From assembly GCF_000397205.1 (NCBI RefSeq), contig NC_021237.1, forward strand, positions 2,791,001 to 2,855,000: a stretch of DNA of 64,000 nt, given 5' to 3'. The number at the start of each line of letters is the position of its first letter. The stretch's first letter is position 1. Source of the stretch: Pseudomonas protegens CHA0. GTDB lineage: Bacteria; Pseudomonadota; Gammaproteobacteria; Pseudomonadales; Pseudomonadaceae. A model generated the notes under the pieces. The model did not search any database. It saw only the letters and a list, made by a program, of their open reading frames with translations, and was not told the DNA's origin. The position numbers and the translations under genes are program-made. Below, in pieces: positions 52,471 through 64,000 of the stretch.

Positions 52471-52554
52471 GTAGGAGCGAGCTTGCTCGCGAAGGCCCCG
52501 GCGCGAACGCTTGGCTATCCCCGTCAGCCCTTTCGCGAGCAAGCTCGCTCCTAC
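52471..52554. repeat. REPIN of a second REP family
   Basis: GTAGGAGCGAGCTTGCTCGC at 52471 on, and its exact inverse GCGAGCAAGCTCGCTCCTAC ending at 52554, form a perfect facing pair. The sequence differs from the GCCGGCAAGCCGGC type elsewhere in this window, so two REP families are present. It lies between lpdV and ilvE. Confidence 0.88.
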
Positions 52555-52585
52555 CTGGGCACTGTCCTGTGTGCCCCTTGAATGG

Positions 52586-53977
<1,392 letters not shown>

Positions 53978-53980
53978 GTC

Positions 53981-55285
53981 TTACTCCACAAACAGCGTGG
54001 CGGGTTGTTCGAGCAGGCCGCGAATGGCCTGGATGAATTGCGCAGCGTCCATGCCGTCGACCACCCGATGATCGAAGGAGCTGGAGAGGTTCATCATCTT
54101 GCGGATCACGATCTGGCCCTTGATCACCATGGGCCGCTCGACGATGCGGTTGACCCCGACAATCGCCACTTCCGGCAGGTTCAGCACCGGCGTGCTGACG
54201 ATCCCCCCCAGCGCGCCGAGGCTGGTGAGGGTGATGGTGGAACCGGACAGTTCATCCCGGGCGGCCTTGCCGCTGCGAGCGGCCTGGGCCAGGCGCGCGA
54301 TTTCCTCGGCGTTGCCCCACAGGCTGCGGGCCTCGGCGTGGCGCACCACCGGTACCATCAGGCCGACGTCGCTCTGGGTGGCGACCCCGACATGCACCGC
54401 GCCGTGGCGGGTGATGACCTGGGCTTCGTCGTCATAGCGGGCGTTGATCTGCGGGAAGTCGCGCAGGGCGACGACCATGGCCCGCACCAGGAACGGCAGC
54501 AGGGTCAGCTTGCCGCGGGTGGCGCCGTGCTTTTCATTGAGGTGGATGCGCAGCTCTTCCAGGGCGGTGACGTCCACTTCCTCGACATAGCTGAAGTGCG
54601 CGGCGCGATGCTTGGACTCCTGCATGCGCTGGGCGATCTTGCGGCGCATGCCAATGACCTGGATCTGCTCTTCATCATGGCGCTCGGCATAGCCGGCCCC
54701 TGGCGCCGAGTAACCCTTGAGCGGCTGGCTGTCCTGGGCCAGGTAGGCGTCCAGGTCTTCGTGCAGGATGCGCCCGGCCGGGCCGCTGCCTTGCACCAGG
54801 CGCAGCTGGACGCCCAGGTCCAGGGCGTGCTTGCGTACCGCCGGCGAGGCCAGCGGACGCTCGTCGGCTTCCCGGGCCACCGGTGCCTGGGGCGCTGGGC
54901 GGCAGGCTGCTGCTGGACTGGCGACGGTTTTTTCCGCTTTGGGGGCTTGGGCCACTGGCGCGGCGGCCACGGGCTTATTAATAGCTGCCGGCTCTTTTGC
55001 CGCCGGTGCGGCTGCCTGGGCGGATTCCTTGAGGTTGCCCGCGCCTTCGACCTCGATGCTGATGAGGATGCTGCCCACCGCCATCACTTCACCGGGCTCG
55101 CCGCCCAGGGAGATGACCTTGCCGTGCACCGGGGAGGGGATGTCGACCATCGCCTTGTCGGTCATCACGTCTGCCAGAACCTGATCTTCCACTACCTGAT
55201 CGCCGACCTTGACGTGCCACTGCGCCAGTTCAACTTCCGCGATGCCTTCGCCGATGTCCGGCATCTTGATAACGTGCGTGCCCAT
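53981..55285 (-). CDS. bkdB: Branched-chain 2-oxoacid dehydrogenase E2 (lipoamide acyltransferase)
   Basis: A 434-residue core enzyme. The lipoyl domain has Lys44 in VMTDKAMVD. An Ala/Pro-rich linker follows, then a peripheral-subunit-binding domain (AVRKHALDLGVQLRLVQGSG, about 155-190), then the catalytic domain ending FDHRVVDGMDAAQF with catalytic His406 and Asp410. It passes acyl groups to CoA. It starts immediately after bkdA2 with no gap. Confidence 0.95.
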   Translation of the reverse strand: MGTHVIKMPDIGEGIAEVELAQWHVKVGDQVVEDQVLADVMTDKAMVDIPSPVHGKVISLGGEPGEVMAVGSILISIEVEGAGNLKESAQAAAPAAKEPAAINKPVAAAPVAQAPKAEKTVASPAAACRPAPQAPVAREADERPLASPAVRKHALDLGVQLRLVQGSGPAGRILHEDLDAYLAQDSQPLKGYSAPGAGYAERHDEEQIQVIGMRRKIAQRMQESKHRAAHFSYVEEVDVTALEELRIHLNEKHGATRGKLTLLPFLVRAMVVALRDFPQINARYDDEAQVITRHGAVHVGVATQSDVGLMVPVVRHAEARSLWGNAEEIARLAQAARSGKAARDELSGSTITLTSLGALGGIVSTPVLNLPEVAIVGVNRIVERPMVIKGQIVIRKMMNLSSSFDHRVVDGMDAAQFIQAIRGLLEQPATLFVE

Positions 55286-56344
55286 TCAGACCTCCATGAC
55301 CCGTTGCAGCGCCGCGCCCACTCGGGACGGCCCTGGGAAATATGCCCACTCCTGCGCGTGGGGATACGGCGTATCCCAACCGGTGACGCGCTCGATCGGG
55401 GCTTCCAGGTGGTGGAAGCAGTGTTCCTGCACCAGCGACACCAGTTCGGCGCCGAAACCGCAGGTGCGGGTGGCTTCATGCACCACCACGCAACGGCCGG
55501 TCTTCTTCACCGACTTGACGATGGTGTCCAGGTCCAGGGGCCACAGGCTGCGCAGGTCGATGACCTCGGCGTCGATGCCGGTTTCCTCGGCCGCCACTTG
55601 CGACACATAGACGGTGGTGCCGTAGGTGAGGATGGTCACGTCCTTGCCCGGGCGGGCGATGGCCGCCACGTCCAGGGGGACCTTGTAGTAGCCGTCCGGC
55701 ACCTGGGCCGCCGGGTGTTTCGACCAGGGGGTTACCGGGCGATCGTGGTGGCCGTCGAAGGGGCCGTTATACAGGCGCTTGGGTTCGAGGAAGATCACCG
55801 GGTCATCGTTCTCGATGGAGGCGATCAACAGGCCCTTGGCGTCGTAGGGGTTGGACGGCATCACGGTGCGCAGGCCGCAGACCTGGGTAAACATCGCCTC
55901 GATGCTCTGGCTATGGGTCTGCCCGCCGTAGATGCCGCCGCCGCAAGGCATGCGCAGGGTCATGGGCGCGGTGAACTGGCCGGCGGAGCGATAGCGCAGG
56001 CGCGCGGCTTCGGAAATGATCTGGTCCGAGGCCGGGTAGACGTAGTCGGCGAACTGGATTTCCGCCACCGGGCGCAGGCCGTAGGCGCCCATGCCGATGG
56101 CCGCGCCGACGATGCCGCTTTCCGAGATCGGCGCGTCGAACACCCGCGAGGTGCCGTATTTGGCCTGCAGGCCTTCGGTGCAGCGGAACACGCCGCCGAA
56201 GTAGCCCACGTCCTGGCCGAACACCACGACGTTGTCGTCACGCTCGAGCATCACATCCATAGCCGAGCGCAGGGCCTGGATCATGGTCATGGTGGTGGTG
56301 GTCATGGCGGTGTCCAGCTGGATATTGTTGTTGTGATCGTTCAT
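55286..56344 (-). CDS. bkdA2: Branched-chain 2-oxoacid dehydrogenase E1 beta subunit
   Basis: A 352-residue subunit. VVFGQDVGYFGGVFRCTEGLQAKYGTSRVFDAPISESGIVGAAIGMG is the thiamine-diphosphate beta-subunit signature, and RCVVVHEATRTCGFGAE lies near the C-terminus. With BkdA1 it decarboxylates the 2-oxo acids of Val, Leu and Ile. One base separates it from bkdA1. Confidence 0.95.
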   Translation of the reverse strand: MNDHNNNIQLDTAMTTTTMTMIQALRSAMDVMLERDDNVVVFGQDVGYFGGVFRCTEGLQAKYGTSRVFDAPISESGIVGAAIGMGAYGLRPVAEIQFADYVYPASDQIISEAARLRYRSAGQFTAPMTLRMPCGGGIYGGQTHSQSIEAMFTQVCGLRTVMPSNPYDAKGLLIASIENDDPVIFLEPKRLYNGPFDGHHDRPVTPWSKHPAAQVPDGYYKVPLDVAAIARPGKDVTILTYGTTVYVSQVAAEETGIDAEVIDLRSLWPLDLDTIVKSVKKTGRCVVVHEATRTCGFGAELVSLVQEHCFHHLEAPIERVTGWDTPYPHAQEWAYFPGPSRVGAALQRVMEV

Positions 56345-56345
56345 T

Positions 56346-57587
<1,242 letters not shown>

Positions 57588-57729
57588 CTACGCTCGATCT
57601 TGTGGATTTCTTGTAATTGGGCGCGCTAGCTGACAGTCATTCCCTGGGTAAGAGAAATCTTGTCCTACAAACATCATAGGCCGGGCGTAGAAGAATATTT
57701 ATCTCTGTTTCATTGCGCTGGACGGTATT

Positions 57730-57748
57730 TGCAGATAAAAAATCTGCA
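57730..57748. promoter_or_regulatory. Palindrome in the bkdR-bkdA1 spacer
   Basis: TGCAGAT and ATCTGCA are perfect inverted arms around AAAAA. Located 29 bases before the bkdR start codon in an AT-rich spacer. Lrp-family regulators such as BkdR bind AT-rich palindromes, so this may be an operator. Confidence 0.5.
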
Positions 57749-57777
57749 TAAACATAAAAAACAGGTTGTTTTGTCTC

Positions 57778-58266
57778 ATGCGCAAACTGGACCGTACCGA
57801 TATCGGCATTCTCAACAGTCTTCAGGAGAATGCCCGCATCACCAACGCTGACCTCGCCCGCTCGGTGAATCTTTCGCCCACCCCGTGCTTCAACCGGGTC
57901 AAGGCCATGGAGGAGCTGGGGCTGATCCGCGAGCAGGTGACCCTGCTGGATGCCGACCTGTTGGGGTTGCACGTCAATGTGTTCATCCACGTCAGCCTGG
58001 AGAAGCAGGTGGAAGAGGCCTTGCAGCACTTCGAGGAGGCCATCGCCGACCGCCCGGAGGTGATGGAGTGCTACCTGATGGCCGGTGATCCGGACTATCT
58101 GATCCGGGTGCTGGTGCCCAGCATCCAGTCCCTGGAACGCTTCATGATGGACTTCCTGACCAAGGTCCCCGGGGTGGCCAATATCCGTTCCAGCTTCGCC
58201 CTCAAGCAGGTGCGCTACAAGACCGCGCTGCCCTTGCCGGCCAACGGCCTGACCCTGGGCACCTGA
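57778..58266 (+). CDS. bkdR: Lrp-family activator of the bkd operon
   Basis: A 162-residue Lrp/AsnC regulator (P. putida BkdR has 161). The helix-turn-helix is [29 protein letters not shown] (residues 18-46) and the RAM/effector domain follows from about 65. It is divergent from bkdA1, as in P. putida, where it activates the operon in response to branched-chain amino acids. Confidence 0.94.
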   Translation: MRKLDRTDIGILNSLQENARITNADLARSVNLSPTPCFNRVKAMEELGLIREQVTLLDADLLGLHVNVFIHVSLEKQVEEALQHFEEAIADRPEVMECYLMAGDPDYLIRVLVPSIQSLERFMMDFLTKVPGVANIRSSFALKQVRYKTALPLPANGLTLGT

Positions 58267-58269
58267 GGT

Positions 58270-59466
58270 TCAGGCCGGGACTTCGCTCCACAGCTGTTGC
58301 AGTTGCTTGAAGTCCCAGGCCTCTTGCGCTTCCCGGGCGACGATGTGTTCCTCGCCCTGCAGCCGTGAAAGGTCCAGCACCCGTTGCGGCAGGGGCATCT
58401 TCGAGCGTGTGGAAAAGAACACCTTGACCTTGGGCAGCAGCAGCGACTCGCTGTTCTGCTCCAGGACCACAGCCAGCTTGCCGCTGTTCAGGCGCACCAG
58501 GGAACCCACCGGGTAGATGCCCACGCACTTGACCAGGGCCTGCAACACCCGCGGGCCGAAATGCCCGGTCCAGCCGGACATGCGCTGCAAGGCTTCGGCC
58601 GGGTCCCAGCCCCGGTTGTAGGGGCGGGTCGAGGTCACGGCGTCATACACGTCGCAGACCGCACCCATCTGTGCGAACAGACTGATCTGCTCCCCCGCCA
58701 GGTGGTGCGGGTAGCCGCTGCCGTCGATCTTTTCGTGATGGTGCAGGCACACATCCAGCACCAGCGCGTCCAGCTGCGGGTTCTGGCGCAGGATGGCACC
58801 ACCGGCGGCAGGGTGCAGCTTGATCCGCTCGAACTCGTCGGCGGAGAGTTTTTCCGGTTTGTTGAGGATGCTGTCGGGGATGGTCAGCTTGCCGATGTCA
58901 TGCAGCAGCCCGGCGACTCCGGCCTGGTGCACCTGCTCCACCGGCAGCTCCAGTTGCCGGGCCACCGCCACCATCAGCGCGCAGACCGCCACCGAGTGCA
59001 TGTAGGTGTAGTCGTCGGCGGTCTTGAGCCGGGCCAGGCTGATCAGCACGTCGGGGTGGCGCAGCAGCGAGCTGGAGATGTTGTGCACCAGCTCGTCCAC
59101 CTGGACCAGCTCGATGGCCTGGCCCATGCGCACCTCCTGGAACATCTGCATCACCGCCTTCTTGGAGTGGGCGCAGATCTTCAGCGCACGCTGGATTTCC
59201 TCGGCCCGCTCGACCCGCAGCGGGGCCTCGCCCTTGAGCGGCGGCTGGGCGGCCGGCGCGCTGGGCTGTGGGTTCGCCGGCAGGTCCAGGCCCTTGTCCG
59301 AGTCGATCCACAGGCTGCTGACATTGGACTGGCGCAGGCGCTGCAGGTCGGCGTGGCTATTGAGCACGAAGCCGGCTTTCCAGAACGAATGGTCCAGCCA
59401 CGAACCGCAGAACTGGTGGATATACATGCCCATCTGCAACTGCTGCACGGAAATGAGTTTGAGCAC
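58270..59466 (-). CDS. HD-GYP cyclic-di-GMP phosphodiesterase
   Basis: A 398-residue protein. A DUF3391-type N-terminal domain (residues 1-115) is followed by the HD-GYP domain: HD at 189-190 (GLLHDIGKLTIPD), HHHEKIDGSGYP with GYP at 251-253. All metal ligands and the GYP triplet are present, so it should hydrolyse c-di-GMP. I choose GTG 59466, with GGGGGG seven bases upstream, over GTG 59481. It is convergent with bkdR. Confidence 0.9.
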   Translation of the reverse strand: MLKLISVQQLQMGMYIHQFCGSWLDHSFWKAGFVLNSHADLQRLRQSNVSSLWIDSDKGLDLPANPQPSAPAAQPPLKGEAPLRVERAEEIQRALKICAHSKKAVMQMFQEVRMGQAIELVQVDELVHNISSSLLRHPDVLISLARLKTADDYTYMHSVAVCALMVAVARQLELPVEQVHQAGVAGLLHDIGKLTIPDSILNKPEKLSADEFERIKLHPAAGGAILRQNPQLDALVLDVCLHHHEKIDGSGYPHHLAGEQISLFAQMGAVCDVYDAVTSTRPYNRGWDPAEALQRMSGWTGHFGPRVLQALVKCVGIYPVGSLVRLNSGKLAVVLEQNSESLLLPKVKVFFSTRSKMPLPQRVLDLSRLQGEEHIVAREAQEAWDFKQLQQLWSEVPA

Positions 59467-59566
59467 GGTCGAGCCCCCCACCTGATTCAGACCGGCCCGG
59501 GCGCCAAGAGGCAGCCCGGGCTGGCTGATCGATAACGCTCCTTGCCGTTACTTATCCTGAACCGCT

Positions 59567-59586
59567 TGACCGGTCGCGCCCGGTCA
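59567..59586 (-). terminator. Hairpin at the end of the chemoreceptor gene
   Basis: TGACCGG (59567-59573) and CCGGTCA (59580-59586) form a perfect 7-base-pair stem overlapping the MCP stop codon. No T tract follows, so the role is uncertain. Confidence 0.4.
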
Positions 59587-61206
59587 GAGGGAGAAGCGTG
59601 CCACCAGTTTGTTCAGACTGACCGCCAGTGACGACAGTTCACTGCTGGCGATGGAAGTCTGGCTGGCGGCGGACGAGCTTTGCAGCGACAGGTCGCGGAT
59701 GCTCATCAGGTTCTGGTCCACCGAGCGTGCCACCTGGGCCTGTTCCTCCGAGGCGGTGGCGATCATCAGGTTGCGTTCGTTGATTTCGCTGATGGCCTGG
59801 GTGATATGACCGATGGCGGCGCCGGCCTCGTGGGCGATGGCCAGGGTCTGGCTGGCGTCCTCGCTGCTTTGCTGCATAGACAGCATAGCCTTGCTCGAAC
59901 CGCTCTGGATGCCCTGGATCATCTGCTCGATTTCCTGGGTCGAGAGCTGGGTACGGTGGGCCAGGGCCCGCACTTCATCGGCCACCACGGCGAAGCCGCG
60001 GCCCTGTTCCCCGGCCCGGGCGGCCTCGATCGCGGCGTTCAGGGCCAGCAGGTTGGTCTGCTCGGCAATGGCGCGGATTACATCCAGGACCTTGGTGATG
60101 TCCTGGGCCTGCTGGGCCAGGCCGGCCATTTCCAGCCGGGTGTGTTCCACGGTGCCGGTGAGTTTCTCGATGGAGTGGATGGTCTGCTCGACCCGCTCCT
60201 TGCCCAGCCCGGCCGAGCGCTCGGAGGCCTGGGTGGATTGCGAGGCGGACACCGCGTTGCGTGCCACTTCCTCCACCGCAGCGGTCATTTCATTGACCGC
60301 GGTGGCGGCCTGGTCGGTCTCCATGCTCTGTTGCTGGATGCCGGCGTTGGACTCGCGGGTGATGGCGCTCATTTCCTCGGCCGCGGAAGCCAGTTGGGTG
60401 GACGAATCGGCGATGTGGCGGATGGTGGATTTCAGGCTGTCGAGCATGGCCTGGGTGGATTTCTGCAGGTCGGTCAGCTCGTCCTGGCCGCTGACGTCCA
60501 CCTGGGCCCGCAAGTCGCCCTCGGCGATCTTCTGGGTGGTGGCCAGCAGCGACAGCACCGGGCGGATGATGCTGCGGGTGAACAGGGTGGCGATGAGGAT
60601 CGTCAGGACAATCGCCAGGACGATGATCACCGAGGTCAGGGTCAGGCCGGTGTCGAACTGTTGGCCTGCCTGGTTGGCGGAGTGCTCGGCGCCGTTTTCG
60701 TTGATGGCGATCAGTGCCTCGATGGCGGACTGCAGTGTATTGGCCAGGGGCACGGTGACCTGGTTGATGTAGTCGCTGGTCTGTTGCGCAGTGTTGGTCT
60801 TGCTGCTCTCGATCAGCACCGCCAGCTTGTCCAGGTAGTCCTGGGCGCCGCGCTTGACCTGATCAAAGGTGGTTTTTTCCTCGGCGCTGGAAACCAGCGG
60901 TTCGTAATCCTTGATGGCCTGGGCCAGGCTGGCCTTCAGGGTGCCCAGCTTGTCCAGGGAAGCGGCTTTCTGGGCATCGTTCTCAGTGGCGTAGTGCAGT
61001 GCTTCCAGGCGCACGCGCAAGGTGCCGGATTCGATTTTCGTGGCTTGCCTGACGCTGGGCAGCCAGTTGGTTTGCAGATCCAGTGCCGCGTCGTGAATCT
61101 GTCCCATTTTCCACAGTGCCAGCCCTCCCAGACCAATCAGCAGTACACAGATAGCGCCGAAACTCAGTAGCGCCCTGGAAGTCAGTTTCATGTTTCTTGT
61201 CACCAT
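59584..61206 (-). CDS. Methyl-accepting chemotaxis protein
   Basis: A 540-residue receptor. TM1 is about 12-32, a four-helix-bundle periplasmic domain (about 35-185), TM2 near 190-212 ([19 protein letters not shown]), a HAMP domain and a signalling domain with the hairpin tip around [40 protein letters not shown] 61206 has AAGGTG five bases upstream; a longer frame upstream is not receptor-like. It is divergent from the DASS transporter, 245 bases away, and may sense a related anion. Confidence 0.93.
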   Translation of the reverse strand: MVTRNMKLTSRALLSFGAICVLLIGLGGLALWKMGQIHDAALDLQTNWLPSVRQATKIESGTLRVRLEALHYATENDAQKAASLDKLGTLKASLAQAIKDYEPLVSSAEEKTTFDQVKRGAQDYLDKLAVLIESSKTNTAQQTSDYINQVTVPLANTLQSAIEALIAINENGAEHSANQAGQQFDTGLTLTSVIIVLAIVLTILIATLFTRSIIRPVLSLLATTQKIAEGDLRAQVDVSGQDELTDLQKSTQAMLDSLKSTIRHIADSSTQLASAAEEMSAITRESNAGIQQQSMETDQAATAVNEMTAAVEEVARNAVSASQSTQASERSAGLGKERVEQTIHSIEKLTGTVEHTRLEMAGLAQQAQDITKVLDVIRAIAEQTNLLALNAAIEAARAGEQGRGFAVVADEVRALAHRTQLSTQEIEQMIQGIQSGSSKAMLSMQQSSEDASQTLAIAHEAGAAIGHITQAISEINERNLMIATASEEQAQVARSVDQNLMSIRDLSLQSSSAASQTSIASSELSSLAVSLNKLVARFSL

Positions 61207-61451
61207 AAAGGCACCTTGCAGGTTGGAGTGATACCGCCAATTTTTTTCGACTCCTTGTCGCCTTGATAGCACTGTGACTCCAAAGAGATGAAAAATCTGT
61301 AGAGATGTAAAAAAATATTTCTCTGCGTGCATGGGGCTTCCATCCAGCGGCAGAGCCAAGGCAGGCAGCCGGGTAGCTTGACCTTCATCAACGCGCTTTT
61401 GGCGGTTTTGTAGCAAGCTGGGCGCCTCTCCAATTGCAAAGGAAAAGGCCC

Positions 61452-62936
61452 ATGACTACGCCTCTGACAACGGCGCCCACGGCCAAGGCTGTATTACCGA
61501 TTGGATTGCTGATCGCCGTGCTGGCAATGGTTGCCGTGCTGCTGTTGCCACTGCCCGCCGACCTGCCGGTGGCGGGGCACCGGATGCTGGCGATCCTGGC
61601 CTTTGCCGTGGTGGTGTGGATCAGCGAGGCGGTGTCCTACGAGGCCAGCGCGATCATGATCACCGCCTTGATGGCCTTCCTCATCGGCACCGCGCCGACC
61701 CTGCAGGACCCGAGCCAGCTCTATGGCAGCTCGGCGGCCATCGGCCTGGCCCTCACCGGGTTTTCCAATTCGGCCCTGGCCCTGGTGGCCGGTGCCTTGT
61801 TCATCGCCGCGGCCATGACCCACACCGGCCTCGACCGGCGCATCGCCCTGGTGACCCTGACCCGGGTCGGCACCAGCACCCGGCGCATCCTCATCGGCGC
61901 TATTGCCGTGACCATCCTCCTCAGCCTGCTGGTGCCCAGCGCCACGGCCCGCAGTGCCTGTGTGGTGCCGATCATGATGGGGGTGATTGCCGCGTTCGGC
62001 GTCGACAAGCGCTCCAATATCGCCGCCGGGCTGATGATCGTCGTGGCCCAGGGCACCAGCATCTGGAACGTCGGCATCCAGACCGCCGCGGCGCAGAACC
62101 TGCTGACCGTGGGCTTCATGGACAAGATGCTCGGCCAGCGCGTGGCCTGGCTCGACTGGCTGATCGCCGGCGCGCCCTGGGCGGTGATCATGTCTTTGGT
62201 GCTGCTGTGGCTGGTGCTGAAACTGCTGCCGCCGGAAACCGACAGCATCCCTGGCGGCAAGGAAGCGGTGGCCCAGTCCCTGGCGGACATCGGCCCCATG
62301 ACCGGGCCGCAGAAACGCCTGCTGGCGGTATCGGTGCTGCTGCTTTTGGCCTGGTCCACCGAAGGCAAGCTGCACCCCTTCGACACCACGACCACCACCT
62401 ACGCCGGGCTGGTGATACTGCTGCTGCCGCGGATCGGCATCATGACCTGGAAGGATGTGCAGTCGCGCATTCCCTGGGGCACGGTGATCGTCTTCGGGGT
62501 CGGCATCAGCCTCGGTTCGGCGCTGCTCAGCACCCAGGCCGGGCAGTGGCTGGGGAGCCAGGTAGTGGCCCATACCGGCCTGGACCAGGTGGGGCCGCTG
62601 GCGGTGTTCACGATTCTCGCGGCGTTCCTGATCCTCATCCACCTGGGGTTCGCCAGCGCCACGGCGCTGACCTCGGCCTTGCTGCCGATCCTGATCGCCG
62701 TGCTGCAGACCCTGCCGGGTGAGTTCAGCCGCCTGGGCATGACCATGCTCCTGGGCTTTGTGGTCAGCTACGGCTTCATCCTGCCGATCAACGCGCCGCA
62801 GAACATGGTCTGCCTGGGTACCGAGACCTTCAATGCCCGGCAGTTCGCCAAGGTCGGGCTGCTGGTGACGCTGATCGGCTACCTGCTGATGCTGGTGTTC
62901 GCCATGACCTGGTGGAAATGGCTGGGCTGGATGTAG
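61452..62936 (+). CDS. DASS/SLC13-family anion:Na+ symporter
   Basis: A 494-residue carrier with about 12 membrane segments. [33 protein letters not shown] and [15 protein letters not shown] in the middle and [21 protein letters not shown] near the end are DASS features, and [19 protein letters not shown] is the second SNT-like loop. It moves di- or tricarboxylates, sulfate or similar anions. The DapF-like gene converges 15 bases later. Confidence 0.88.
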   Translation: MTTPLTTAPTAKAVLPIGLLIAVLAMVAVLLLPLPADLPVAGHRMLAILAFAVVVWISEAVSYEASAIMITALMAFLIGTAPTLQDPSQLYGSSAAIGLALTGFSNSALALVAGALFIAAAMTHTGLDRRIALVTLTRVGTSTRRILIGAIAVTILLSLLVPSATARSACVVPIMMGVIAAFGVDKRSNIAAGLMIVVAQGTSIWNVGIQTAAAQNLLTVGFMDKMLGQRVAWLDWLIAGAPWAVIMSLVLLWLVLKLLPPETDSIPGGKEAVAQSLADIGPMTGPQKRLLAVSVLLLLAWSTEGKLHPFDTTTTTYAGLVILLLPRIGIMTWKDVQSRIPWGTVIVFGVGISLGSALLSTQAGQWLGSQVVAHTGLDQVGPLAVFTILAAFLILIHLGFASATALTSALLPILIAVLQTLPGEFSRLGMTMLLGFVVSYGFILPINAPQNMVCLGTETFNARQFAKVGLLVTLIGYLLMLVFAMTWWKWLGWM

Positions 62937-62951
62937 GAAAAGTAAATCCCT

Positions 62952-63746
62952 TCACAGTGACCCGCTGAACACCCGGGTCACGCTGCCGGCCAGGCGCACC
63001 TTGCCTTGGCCGTCCCAGCTCACCGTCACCGGCCCGCCATCGCACAGCACCCGCACCGGGCTGTCCAGCAGGCCGCGGCGGATGCCGTTGACTGCCGCTG
63101 CGCAGGAGCAGGAGCCGGAACCCAGGGGGATGGCGCCATTGCGCTCCCAGATGCGCAGGCGGATGGTCTGGCGGTCGATCACCTGAATGAAATGCACATT
63201 GGTCTTGTGTGGAAACAGCGGGTCGCTCTCGATCTGTGGGCCCAGCGTGGCAATGTCTAGCGGTGCCAGGTCGTCGACGAAAAAACTGCAATGGGGGTTG
63301 CCCATGCTGCACGCCGCCGGTGTTCCCGGCAGTGGCAGGTGCAGGCTGTCCAGCTCTCGGACCAGGGGGATGGACTGCCAGTCGAACGAAGGCAGGCCCA
63401 TTTCCACCGACACCGACCGATCCTCAAGGCGCAGGCATTGCTGCAGGCCGCGGGCGGTTTTCACCTGCACCGAGGTGACGCCGCTTTCCTGCATCAGCAG
63501 GTCGGCGGCGCCCCGGGTGGCACTGCCGCAGGTGTCCAGGCTGGAACCATCGGCGTTGAAGAAGGTCAGTTGCGCCGCGCTGTCGCTGCAATCGCCGAGC
63601 ACCACCAACTGATTGAAACCGATGCCACGCCGGCGGTCCCCCAGGGCCCTGGCCAGCTCGCGGGTGATCGGGTTGGTGCGGCCACGGGCATCGATCAGCA
63701 CGAAGTCGTCACTATTGGCGTGCATCTTCACAAAGTTCAGGGGCAT
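62952..63746 (-). CDS. DapF-family epimerase/racemase paralogue
   Basis: A 264-residue protein of the DapF fold; GIGFNQLVVL, FFNADGSSLDTCGSATRG and SMGNPHCSFFVDDL align with diaminopimelate epimerase. The first catalytic cysteine, Cys73, is kept, but the second site, ACGSGAC in E. coli, reads PLGSGSCSCAA here, so Cys217 is not at its usual place. This is unlikely to be the housekeeping DapF. It may racemise another amino acid or do a different reaction. GGAG precedes the ATG. Confidence 0.8.
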   Translation of the reverse strand: MPLNFVKMHANSDDFVLIDARGRTNPITRELARALGDRRRGIGFNQLVVLGDCSDSAAQLTFFNADGSSLDTCGSATRGAADLLMQESGVTSVQVKTARGLQQCLRLEDRSVSVEMGLPSFDWQSIPLVRELDSLHLPLPGTPAACSMGNPHCSFFVDDLAPLDIATLGPQIESDPLFPHKTNVHFIQVIDRQTIRLRIWERNGAIPLGSGSCSCAAAVNGIRRGLLDSPVRVLCDGGPVTVSWDGQGKVRLAGSVTRVFSGSL

Positions 63747-63954
63747 TCGGGCTCCAACAGGCGAGGGCAGGGAAGGGCGGGGGCCAGCGCATGCAGGATT
63801 CCGAAAAAAAGCCACCGACGCCAGCGCCTTAAAATAAAATTCATCCTGCAAGCCCGGGCATTGCCTGGGCGGCGGGATTTTCCGGCACACTGCCGGACCA
63901 CCGGGAATATCGCCGACCGCCGCAACAGCGGCCGGCACAGCACAAGGTCATGGC

Positions 63955-64000
63955 ATGGATCACTACGCCCCGCGCAACTGGCAGCCCCACGAAAAGCCCA
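63955..64000 (+). CDS. Start of an unidentified gene (truncated by the window end)
   Basis: ATG at 63955 is preceded by AAGG seven bases upstream and opens MDHYAPRNWQPHEKP before the window ends. Another ATG at 63950 in a different frame is less well placed. No family can be named from 15 residues. Confidence 0.55.
   Translation, partial: MDHYAPRNWQPHEKP

Overview
The window is a GC-rich chromosomal segment from a fluorescent Pseudomonas. The best fit is the P. fluorescens group, perhaps the P. protegens/P. chlororaphis side; this is inferred from gene content and REP repeat sequences, not from a marker gene. Supporting content: the complete bkd branched-chain keto-acid dehydrogenase operon with bkdR, a serralysin-type alkaline protease with an RsmA/RsmE-type leader, OprD and DctA family proteins, and several copies of REP elements typical of this group. 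No rRNA, tRNA, CRISPR array, insertion sequence or prophage was seen. Gene density is high and most of the window looks like ordinary core or flexible chromosome.

Layout: 1-449 no gene supported; 450-2810 DNA polymerase II; 2817-7071 a small periplasmic protein, an orphan serralysin, a glycine-rich-tail membrane protein and a halovibrin-like secreted protein; 7205-12636 an MHS-family transporter, a GMC oxidoreductase, a divergent LysR regulator and a PhyH-family dioxygenase; 12817-15522 a DHA2 drug exporter with divergent TetR and a small hypothetical protein; 15559-17722 AlkC-type DNA glycosylase plus a DUF6602 nuclease-like protein; 18008-19831 a KefB/C-type antiporter; 20004-26300 LysR regulator, PrpF/GalD-like isomerase, DctA-like and CitMHS-like transporters and an OprD porin; 26306-29833 M48 protease, LemA, a DUF4265-Imm10 cassette, FKBP isomerase and Nudix hydrolase; 29842-31330 a PAS-gene remnant and the dmeR-dmeF metal efflux pair; 31342-36197 LysE, LysR, a GNAT remnant, DUF1543, and an ABM/P450/ArsR set; 36235-39837 an unorthodox BvgS-like sensor kinase; 40128-44224 a P-loop kinase-like gene and the ATP-grasp/alpha-E/transglutaminase operon; 44236-47463 AraC regulator, EamA exporter and a DUF1624 membrane acyltransferase-like protein; 47530-51183 a Sel1-like protein, the radical-SAM/TIGR03915 pair and a membrane protein; 51279-58266 ilvE, lpdV-bkdB-bkdA2-bkdA1 and bkdR; 58270-64000 an HD-GYP protein, a chemoreceptor, a DASS transporter, a DapF paralogue and the start of one more gene.

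How the genes work together: ilvE plus the bkd operon form a branched-chain amino-acid catabolic block (deamination, then oxidative decarboxylation). The 20-26 kb block looks like a self-contained tricarboxylate uptake and isomerisation module: porin, two inner-membrane carriers, an isomerase and its LysR regulator. dmeR-dmeF is a nickel/cobalt sensing and export pair whose four key ligands are all visible. alkC-DUF6602 and the radical-SAM/TIGR03915 pair are probable DNA-repair modules; the second has a canonical LexA box.

Most useful non-obvious signals: exact RsmA/RsmE consensus sites at the ribosome-binding regions of both the protease and the halovibrin-like gene; a LexA box in front of the radical-SAM/TIGR03915 operon; a 35-bp direct repeat bracketing a DUF4265-Imm10 orphan immunity cassette; a Fur-box-like site beside a perfect TetR-type palindrome between the DHA2 exporter and its regulator; and a DapF paralogue in which one catalytic cysteine position is not conserved. 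All family assignments come from motif reading without database searches.
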